Shown here: piece after piece, positions 56,051-64,000 of the stretch
Numbering within the stretch: the stretch's first letter is position 1
How the letters are laid out: each line of letters opens with the position of its first letter
The notes under the pieces: generated by a model
Seen by the model: the letters and a program-made list of their open reading frames with translations, nothing else
What the model was told of the DNA's origin: nothing
The model's database searches: none
Translations under genes and position numbers: made by a program
From: Bradysia coprophila
Taxonomy: Eukaryota > Arthropoda > Insecta > Diptera > Sciaridae
Assembly: GCF_014529535.1 (NCBI RefSeq)
Contig: NW_023503493.1
Span: forward strand, 2,356,001 to 2,420,000
Length of the DNA stretch: 64,000 nucleotides
Reading direction: 5' to 3'

Positions 56051-56975
56051 TGTTTTATCTGACACAATTCCATTTTGAATCGCTGCTCTAGAGACGCTTG
56101 GTTTAAAAAAGATCAATGGTTTCGACTTTTCCAAAAAGTCCACAATCGCTTACATTCCGCAGCTATGTATTCGGGACGAAATTTTTAGTGTGCTTTTATA
56201 CTTGTGAAATTTTTGGACAAAAAAGAAACTGTGTACTGGAAGTAGTAGATCACTTCTATGGCAACGCCTCTGTAATCTAAAATGACGAAACGTTTTAGTG
56301 AACGCTAGAAATAGATCTACGTTTTGTTTAAATTTACAATATCACAACGCAAATTTTCAGACATACTAAGATTTTGGGTAACTTCATTTGAAATTAGCAA
56401 AGGGCTACCACTCTTATGCACCGAAATATTGTAATCCAGGTACTTCTACCAAATTGTAAAGGCAAAGTTATTCGTTTTCATTCGTTTATTGATATTTTTT
56501 CAAGAAAATTACGTTGGTTTCGACAACGTTTTCTATTTCTGTAAAAACCTACCGGTGGAAAAAATCTACCGAAATCCCTTCCCTAAACCTGTTCTTTCAG
56601 AACCTTGGTGAACTTGAAGAAAGTGTTTTTTAAGAAAATTCGGAATTTCGTTTTTGTTAAGTTTCCCTTTTCATATAAACTTCGTAGCCGTTGACTCAAT
56701 TTGTATGTCACCGCCGTCACCGCCTTCGTGATCAACTCAGAGTTGTCTTAACCTGTTCTTTCAGAACCTTGGATTAAATATACTTTAGTCAGAGGGATTC
56801 TTCTGAAAAACAGAAGACCGAAATCGGACCCATTTTCTATTGGAATTTTGTATATGTGCCCAATAAGGTATTCGACTCCAGAAGTCAAAACCACTTTCAA
56901 AAAATTCTTCGAAGCTTTCAACATGTTGTTTAGGAAGTTTAGGTTAGGAGCAGTGAAAGATGTTTGTCCTAAGTT
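56051..56975. other. Gene-free flank
   Basis: CCTGTTCTTTCAGAACCTTGG occurs twice (about 56588 and 56753). 56785-56840 (GAGGGATTCTTCTGA...) is the reverse complement of 58810-58860, placing the LINE fragment between two inverted flanks. No gene was seen. Confidence 0.5.
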
Positions 56976-58378
56976 GGGTTTCAACAAGGTGATCCGTTAG
57001 GGCCCCCTGATTTCTGTATTGGTATTATGATGATGACTCATTCTCTTCTGTCGAGGTTGAATGGTTGGTACTTAGAAGAAATAAAGAAAATGAAATTTCA
57101 TCTTTGCGGCCAGGGATTAGACAGGTTGATGAATCTTCTCTTGAGATTCTAGGCTTTCCTATTTTTGAGTTAGGTTTAGAAAGGATGTTTTCATCGAAGG
57201 TTGAGAATATCAAGATGATGTGTGATCGCTTGAAATTGATGGATGTGCACCCGGCTTTGTGTATCTTTAGGAAGTCCTTGCGGGTAGCTGTAGGTTCAAT
57301 TATTTGTTGCGTTCTTCTAAAGCGTATCTTCTAGTAGATCGTCTCAGGCAGGTTGACGAGATTTATCGATCAACTCTCGGGGACATTGCGAATGTTAAGG
57401 TTTCAGGTTTTGCTTGGGATCAGGCTTCTCTCCCTTTGATTTTGGGTGGCTTAGGTATTAGGAAAGTCGAAGATATTGCAGTGTCAGCTTATCTGTCTTC
57501 TGTCTATTCTGCTTTAGTTATCAAATGAGATTTTGAGAAAATTCAATTTTCCAACGATCGATTCAAATATTTTAGAGTTAATTGAGGAAATTCTTCGAGA
57601 TCTCGCTCCAGAGAATGATGAAAAGAAAAAGAAACAAAAGAATTGGGATCTGCCAAGGATTAACAGTAAGTTTGACGAGATGTTTGCATCTAGCGAACCC
57701 GTTGCTCGTGCAAGACCTGCAAGACTCCTTGCGTCATCAACTAAAGAATCTTCAAAGTGGCTGCAAGTAGTTCCATCGAGCCAATAGGGTCAATAGGGCG
57801 AAATGGTCAAAAAGGGTGGTTTACATGGTCTATCATGCAAGGTGATAACAAAAGCCAAAATAGCTGAACATGATGAAGTTAACAAAGTTTGCTCACATGC
57901 ATTCTCTTCAGCAGGATTTCCAAATATTATACAACCACCAGGAATATGTAGAGATGATGGTAAAAGGCCAGATGGTATGACCTTAATTCCTTGGAGTCAT
58001 GGAAAAGCTATTCTATGGGATGTAACAATTAGGGATACGTTAGCGCCCGGAAAGATTTAAACATAATCGTTACAAACATTTGAAAGAAAATTATTTGTTC
58101 ACTCCGTTAGCTTTCGAAACTTTAGCTTGTATGGGGCCAGAACCTATGAAATTTGTTCAAAAATTGGGATCAATCATGAAGGCTGCTTCAGGGGAACCAC
58201 GTTCAACAGATTATTTATTACAGAAAATTTCAATTGCCATTCAAAGAGGGAACGCGACATGCATTTTGGGAACATTAGGAGCTAATTAGGAGCTGATTTT
58301 TATTTATTTGTAAAATTTATTTTTTGAAAAGATCGATTTTTTACTGGCTGCGCCATTGTGAGCAGTCTTTTTTTTGCT
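56976..58378 (+). pseudogene. RLE-type LINE, RT end through 3' tail, on plus
   Basis: The fragment starts in the RT motif (GFQQGDPLGPPDFC) and continues in several frames. These give VDEIYRSTLGDIANVK, LPLILGGLGIRKVEDIAVSA, ARLLASSTKESSKWLQVVPS and GLHGLSC. They then give QPPGICRDDGKRPDGMTLIP with WDVTIRDTLAPG, and finally FTPLAFETLACMGPEPMKFV and ISIAIQRGNATCILGTLG. An intact K/R-PD followed 15 residues later by D is kept here. The part between VVPSSQ and MVKKGG is shortened, so the Cys block is lost. The 3' tail with GGCTG...CAGTC and a T run ends near 58378. Confidence 0.88.
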
Positions 58379-58407
58379 TGTCATTTATTGATAAATAAAA
58401 AAGAGAC

Positions 58408-58797
58408 TACAAATTCTTCGAAGCTTGTGTGGCTGGTAAGAGGTGATGAAAAACCGAAAACTTGCACTCTTACAAAAATTTCCCAAGTTACACGAGCCGT
58501 ACAGGGTCGTGTGAGGTGTCATTAGAAAGGTTATTGCATGGACTTTCAGGGCAAATAGGGTCTTATGGGGGTTTTAAAGCATCTACGATGAAATATGAGA
58601 AGTTGAAATCTTTAAGCGTAGATGGTATCAAACTCTCGTAAGACGCTACTTCCCCTGAAAGCACATGCAATTACCTTTCTAATGACACCCCACACGACCC
58701 TGTACGGCTCGTGTAACTGGAGAAATTTTTGTAAGAAGAGTGCAAGTTTTCGGTTTTTGATGACCTCTTACCAGCCACACAAGCTTCGAAGAAAAAA
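58408..58797. repeat. Large inverted repeat, arms of about 170-190 bp
   Basis: CTTCGAAGCTTGTGTGGCTGG at the left and CCAGCCACACAAGCTTCGAAG at the right frame two arms that also share ACACGAGCCGTACAGGGTCG and GAAAGGTAATTGCATG-type words. The centre is near 58600. It is foldback-type. Confidence 0.85.
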
Positions 58798-58860
58798 TTT
58801 ATAAAAAATTCCACTGGAAAATGTGTCCGATTTCGGTCTTCTGTTTCTCAGAAGAATCCC

Positions 58861-59219
58861 TCTCATGTTGATGCTGGAATTTTTTTGGTAAAATCATCAA
58901 AAAATTTAATCTAATGGAATAGTGCATGGCCTCCCCTCGTCCATATTCCACCTAGGCACTACTAACATATTCGAAAGGCATTGGCACAGACTTTCGATCT
59001 TTACCGCGTGTTCAACTACCTGATTTACTACCTTACCGACATTGACTTTCAACACTGACCATATGGCACTGCTAAGATCCTTTCAACAAAAATTATAAAC
59101 AGAAAACTGTCGTGTTGACACTGTTGACATTTGAAGCATCATAAATTCAGCTGCGGTTTGTTTAACAATTTTACATTCAAACAAACTATCTGAAAGTAGG
59201 CCAAAAAACACCGACAACT
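58861..59219. other. Upstream region of TAF7
   Basis: No repeat family or other gene is recognised here. It should hold the TAF7 promoter; no TATA box is evident. Confidence 0.4.
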
Positions 59220-60568
59220 ATGAAACCAGTCGAGGTGAAACGTGATGATGGCGTTGAGCTTGAAACCCAAGTAATCCTCAGATTACCCGAGGTATTATTC
59301 TGTTCGCATTTCATGCGATTTGTGTTCCGATTTCTCGTTCAATTTTACGTTCTGCAGGAACCAGCCAAAGTGCTTAGAGAGGCGGTACGCGAAGGAGCGA
59401 ACAATTTGAAGGATCGGCTGTCGGTGAAACTCGAGAACGATCTTCGTTACGGCGAAGTTCGATTGGACCATTGGCACCTGCACGCCAAAGTGGTCGATCT
59501 ACCGTCGATTATCGAATCGCTGAAGACCATTGACAACAAAAGCTTCTACAAGACAGCCGACATCTGTCAAATGATCATATGCAAAGAGGAGCCCGATCTC
59601 CCCACCGTCGAAGAGGAGTCGCCGAACAAAAACAAAAAGAAAGATCCGAACAAGGTCGACAAGAAGTTTCTGTGGCCGCACGGCATAACACCGCCGTGCA
59701 AGAACCTGCGAAAGCGACGGTTCCGCAAAACGTTAAAGAAGAAATTTGTGGAGGCGCCGGAAATCGAGAAGGAAGTTAAACGACTGCTCCGGGCCGACAA
59801 CGAGGCCGTCAATTGCAAATGGGACGTGATCACCGAGGAGGACGACCATGACAAATCCATTCAACAGTTTATGGGCGACATGGACGCCCAGGATCCAATG
59901 ATGTCCATGGGTGCGACGGAAAAGGTCAAAAAGTCCAAAGGCAACAAAGATCGATCGGGCGATCGTGGCAATGATTCCAGCCAGATGCCTCGGGACATCG
60001 ACATATTCGGCGAAGATTTATCGTCGTCCGATGAGGACGACCATCACAACAATATCAACGTCGATTTGGACGACAGTCGACTGTCAGCCGATGACAGCCG
60101 GATGAGCGACTATTCGATGCAGGGCGGTAGCAGTCAAATGAAAATGGAAACCGAATTCACGGACGCAATGTTCAGCAGTCCGTTGTCTAGGGGCGGTGAC
60201 GGTGAAGCATCGTCTAGTCGTCATCGCAGCCAATTTTATGATAACGAGCGACCCGAATCGGACGATAATGACAACGATATGGTGCCACAGGTTTGTGTAT
60301 TGGCTCCCGGCATGGAGTGCAAGGGTTTCACTCACACTAAAAAACGTTCCGATTACAGTTGTCGCAGGAGAGCATAAACGAACGCATCAGCGATCTGAGA
60401 CGACAATTGAACGATCTCCGCAATCAACGCATAACGAAGGAACAGGAAATTCTATCGATTGAGAATCAGGCGTTGCGGCAACGGCTACAGGATTCGTTGG
60501 ACAACATTTTGAGTCAGATTCTGGACCGTGAAATGGAAATGCAGGAGTACCAGTCAATGTTGCAATAG
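59220..60568 (+). CDS. Taf7: Transcription initiation factor TFIID subunit 7
   Basis: The exons are 59220-59291, 59358-60290 and 60359-60568, with introns 59292-59357 (GTATTA...TGCAG) and 60291-60358 (GTTTGT...TACAG), giving 404 aa. The N-terminal TAFII55 domain is clear: LETQVILRLPE, KDRLSVKLENDLRYGEV, AKVVDLPSIIESLKTID and FYKTADICQMIIC. Then come WPHGITPPCKNLRKRRFRKT and EKEVKRLLRADNEAVNCKW. The middle is acidic and serine-rich, and exon 3 encodes a coiled-coil tail (ERISDLRRQLNDLRNQRITK). TAF7 binds TAF1 in the TFIID complex and restrains its activity until initiation. AATAAA is at 60617-60622. An ORF that runs through intron 2 is a read-through artefact. The gene appears intact. Confidence 0.97.
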
Positions 60569-60616
60569 GTTTTTCTTTCTTTGGAAATCGACGGCGTCTG
60601 CGCCGCCTTTTTATTC

Positions 60617-60622
60617 AATAAA
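60617..60622 (+). terminator. Poly(A) signal of Taf7
   Basis: AATAAA 49 nt past the stop codon. Confidence 0.7.
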
Positions 60623-60817
60623 AATCCATAAAAAACACAAAATTAAACTCTGAACAAGTGGAACGAAACTAAGTAAAAAAAAAATTAATTTAAGTAAACC
60701 AACCGAGAACCTGTTACGCCGGCCGTACCGACATTCGATAAGATAAATCACCATTTTGTTGCTAGTCTAAATTCGAACCTCCACAATCGTATCATCTAAC
60801 TGCCAGCCCGTCGACCG

Positions 60818-61027
60818 TCAACTGTTCCTGAAGAAATTCGATTCCTTCAGTTCCTTAAATTCATCCCGTTCCAAGGCCATATTTGCCTGTTCGATGTCAC
60901 CGTTTATGGTGCTGATCAACGACTCCAGCGAATCGAAATTCTTTTCCGGTCGAATGTAGCCGCAAATGCACACTTTCAGAACCTGGCCGTACAGGTCTTT
61001 GTTGTACGGATACATGATGTGAGTCTC
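60818..61027 (-). CDS. RFK: Riboflavin kinase, last exon
   Basis: The exon runs on minus from 61027 (after TTTCCAG) to a stop at 60818. It encodes the C-terminal 69 residues: ETHIMYPYNKDLYGQVLKVC, then GYIRPEKNFDSLESLISTIN and GDIEQANMALERDE. The ETHI and GYIRPE.NFDSLE motifs are characteristic of eukaryotic riboflavin kinase, which phosphorylates riboflavin to FMN in the cytosol. The upstream exons with the PTANFP nucleotide-binding part are not in the window, so the preceding intron is at least about 3 kb and contains the LTR element at 62113. It is convergent with Taf7, the two stops being 250 bp apart. Confidence 0.9.
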   Translation of the reverse strand, partial: ETHIMYPYNKDLYGQVLKVCICGYIRPEKNFDSLESLISTINGDIEQANMALERDEFKELKESNFFRNS

Positions 61028-62112
61028 CTGGAAATCGAAACGATTGGAACGATTAATCAATTAATCAATTTGCCGGGGTGGAGTTGTTTGAATCGATTTT
61101 GCGGAATTGAACGAACGGCAATTGCTTCTCGTTCAGTAACTACTGTCAAAGTTTCGAGAAGGAAAAAACAACGAAAAATCCTGGCCCATCATTCGCCATT
61201 CGTTCATATTCTCCAGTCATTCGTCCCTTTTTTATATTCATTCGCCTCATTCATTTCATCATATTTTCCTATCATTTTCCTTTATTCGCTCATAATTCGC
61301 CCTCGTCCGTTCCACGCTCCAACGGCAAATCAAGCCTGTCCCACCATTCGCTCCTGTTGCTTCCCTCTAGCAAAGTTCACTATCCATCTGTCTCCTATCC
61401 TCATGTCTGCGATAAAACTGTCAAAAATGCAGGGATTCCACGGAGAATTTAAAGTGAAAAAGTCGAAAAGTGAGCATAAGTCACGAAAATGGTTGCTAGA
61501 AATAGTTGATTTTCTGATCTAAAAGTAGGTAAAAAAGTGTGTTTTCGGGAAATTTGTACCCTGTTTTTACGCAAAGCCAAAGTTATTCCGCAAGTAAGTT
61601 TCTAAAAATTTAAATTCGTCAAACTCAACTAGAACTTTGATATCAGCACTTTTCGAATCATCATGAAAATGGTTGTAAATTCAGAAAGAATCCAGGTTTC
61701 GGCATGTTGTCGTAAACTTAGATGTGGAGGACATTGAGGACATCCGTTACCTCCATCTTACTTCTTACATTTCCTATGACTCAGTCAGGAAGGCTTGAGA
61801 AAAATTTGTAACGTTCAAGAGAAATCGGCAGATAAAATTGACTGAAAAGCAGAACCCCATTTTTTGTGCCGATTTCTGTTGACGTTATGGACCCGATATG
61901 CATAAAAAATAAACATTTCTGTTGGAAATTGATAGAACAATTACGGCGCTACAGAACTTTAATGGAGGTTGCGTGTGAGAAGCTTTGGTGTAATTTTTAT
62001 GGTCAATCAAACAGACTTTCATCCTCCGTCATCAGGATTTCAATAAACTAACTATTTTCGAGCTCAACATTAAACTCTTGATCTTGTGTCTGCTGTTTTC
62101 ATTTGACGTTTG
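61028..62112. other. Intron of RFK, gene-free
   Basis: The sequence is AT-rich, with repeated TTCGCCATTCGTTCAT-like words near 61190-61330. The open frame at 61019-61522 has no homology and overlaps the splice acceptor of the RFK exon. Confidence 0.45.
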
Positions 62113-64000
62113 TGTTGAAAATGCCTGGACTAACATTGAACAAAAGTGACGTCATTTCGGCAATGTTCTAAAGTGAATCATCTGTTTGATTGTATTTTGT
62201 GTTACCCGATTCATTGACCGTTTTATTTGTATAAACTGGACATTCTATCGATCATTCGATTACATTTTGTTTAAGCGACCGGACGCATCAGCGTATTTTA
62301 AGTGTAAATTATTTTCCATATAATTACGGTCGTCTCATTTCATTTAGTATATTAACGTAAGACCATTGTGTGGTGCTATTTTGATTTATTGATTCTAATT
62401 TTCTGTTGCACCACACACGAGACTTATATTGTCATGATTTCATTGGAATACTAAGAGTAAGACAGACTTTGTCTTTGTGGATTTTTTATTTAGTTGTCAG
62501 GCAATTCTCTGTTTGTGTTCCAGGAAAATTTAAGTTTCATATGTACGAGTGTTTTGATAAATAAAAACTTGAAGAACAGCACGTGTGATACTGTAAATTA
62601 CTTAGAAAGCCAGTGGAATCGGTTGCCTGCGCAACATTCTTAAATTTTCTCTTATGGTGAGGAGATAATTTCATCAAGCACATGGGTGCTGTAACAAAAG
62701 AATTTGCATAATAGTTGTCAGACATAACCTCACTTTACATCGTGGGACAACATCACTAACATCAAGAGATCAACGACGAACGCGAAGAAATTCAACGATT
62801 TTTATCCATGCTAATCACATATCGGCTGCTGTATTTGGCCAGGAAATATATTTTCATTGTGCGCTTGGATTGTATCGTGCGATTCATCAATCGTATCTGA
62901 ATGGTTGGCATCGACCGTACCGGCATCACATAATCCATTACATTGTTTGGACGCGCCAACGGTTGCTGACATAATCTCAATTTCTTCAATTATTTTTCGT
63001 CGATCGACATTGGCGATGTGGAATTTTCGATTCTGCTGTAAAGGACAACGTGTGCAGCAAATATTCGCCCGCAGGTGGACACCGATGAGTTTACTCAGTG
63101 CAATTTGTGTACGCATTGCATTCAATGTCATTGCAAATGTTTTTCAACGACAACGAGTATCCTATTGGAATTTGCAAGGTGCTTGGACTGAACATAAAGT
63201 TTCATCTAGTCAGATTGGATTGCAACGTGAATTACCAGTTGCGTACATTGAGGATGTACCAAAAGCAACAAAGGGACACGATTTCATTTTGCCACATGGT
63301 CCAATGGTTCGACGCAAAAAGGTGAAACGTCATTTCAAGTACTCAATTCTGGATGGTGAATTTGACCTTAGACATAGCTTCGAAAGCAGTTTGGTTAATG
63401 TTCATCGAACTCAGTCAACGAACACAAATTCGACCGCAATGGTGACTGCTACATCATTCACACATATTGCTGCTCGTCGGTGTCTGAAAGAGCTGTCAGA
63501 CATTCATGAAATTTCGGTGGACTGGCTGATCAACGCCTTCAAGTGTTTATCGAACGTTTGTGGACACACTGACGGTGAATTTCAAAGTCGTCGTGCAATA
63601 TGCTATCGGGTACATGGTCATTGGTCAATCGATTAGACATTTTCAACGAAACGTTTGTTAAGCAGACTGGATCTGTTAACGGGGGGTAGAATGTTGAAAA
63701 TGCCTGGACTAACATTGAACAAAAGTGACGTCATTTCGGCAATGTTCTAAAGTGAATCATCTGTTTGATTGTATTTTGTGTTACCCGATTCATTGACCGT
63801 TTTATTTGTATAAACTGGACATTCTATCGATCATTCGATTACATTTTGTTTAAGCGACCGGACGCATCAGCGTATTTTAAGTGTAAATTATTTTCCATAT
63901 AATTACGGTCGTCTCATTTCATTTAGTATATTAACGTAAGACCATTGTGTGGTGCTATTTTGATTTATTGATTCTAATTTTCTGTTGCACCACACACGAG
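62113..64000 (+). mobile_element. Non-autonomous LTR retrotransposon, 3' LTR cut by the window edge
   Basis: The 5' LTR begins TGTTGAAAATGCCTGG at 62113, and the 3' LTR begins with the same words at 63692. The 309 bases up to the window edge match 62113-62421 without a visible difference. A purine-rich GGGGGGTAGAA directly precedes the 3' LTR, as expected of a polypurine tract. The internal part is only about 1 kb and encodes no recognisable Gag, protease, RT or integrase. The open frame 62857-63636 (about 260 codons, plus) has no recognisable domain. The LTR start and tract resemble BEL/Pao elements, which is an inference. Equal LTRs indicate a recent insertion in the RFK intron. Confidence 0.8.

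Noticed and set aside
59295..60462. Minus and alternative-frame ORFs over Taf7
   Set aside because: They are shadows of conserved Taf7 coding sequence; the 60291-60377 extension is read-through of intron 2.
62857..63636. 259-aa ORF inside the LTR element as a Gag or Env gene
   Set aside because: No zinc knuckle, protease, RT, integrase or membrane segment arrangement is recognisable; left as unassigned internal sequence.
1..64000. CRISPR arrays, bacterial operons, rRNA genes
   Set aside because: Introns, poly(A) signals and insect genes show eukaryotic DNA; no regular spaced direct repeats of CRISPR type or rRNA motifs were seen.

Overview
The window is eukaryotic nuclear DNA, very probably from a fly (Diptera, more likely a nematoceran than a brachyceran). 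The sequence is AT-rich, the coding exons are interrupted by GT-AG introns of mostly 55-80 nt, and the conserved housekeeping genes are insect-like. A large share of the window is transposon debris. The species assignment is an inference and is not decisive.

Four conserved cellular genes anchor the window. At the left edge (706-1506, +) are the 3' exons of a DUSP12/YVH1-type dual-specificity phosphatase. At 35376-38422 (-) is a complete nine-exon DEAD-box helicase of the DDX54/Dbp10 family. At 59220-60568 (+) is a complete three-exon TFIID subunit TAF7. At 60818-61027 (-) is the last exon of riboflavin kinase, convergent with TAF7; its other exons lie beyond the right edge, behind a young LTR element that starts at 62113.

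The most interesting block is 14413-21293. On the minus strand, a five-exon gene for a tnp2-like (Transposase_21; CMC/EnSpm type) transposase of about 816 aa is followed after only 122 bp by a ten-exon gene for a protein of about 628 aa. That second protein carries a coiled coil and a C-terminal BEN domain. Every splice junction keeps phase and neither gene has a visible lesion. A 94-codon ORF lies divergently upstream. This looks like an intact transposon with a transposase plus a DNA-binding accessory protein, but I could not find its terminal repeats.

Small secreted cysteine-rich proteins form the second theme. Two 8-Cys prepropeptides (7336-7566 and 22553-22804, both -) have a near-identical leader and a diverged mature part, and lie in a segmental duplication. 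Three almost identical genes for another 8-Cys secreted protein (43277-44104 +, 50971-51821 +, 53536-54593 -) lie in duplicated cassettes, one of them inside a transposable element with a 41-bp direct duplication at its edges. A 10-Cys secreted protein (41508-41828, -) stands alone.

The rest is mostly repeats. There are fragments of one non-LTR retrotransposon family with a CCHC plus PD...D region (12.3-13.7, 39.8-41.0, 54.0-54.2 and 57.0-58.4 kb, plus several 3' tails), nested RTE-like fragments (46.5-47.0 and 52.0-52.8 kb), large foldback elements (23.2-24.7, 30.4-31.5, 31.7-34.5, 44.3-45.3 and 55.3-56.1 kb), MITEs, a 145-bp tandem array and several minisatellites. Several insertions can be ordered in time because one duplicated copy carries them and the other does not.
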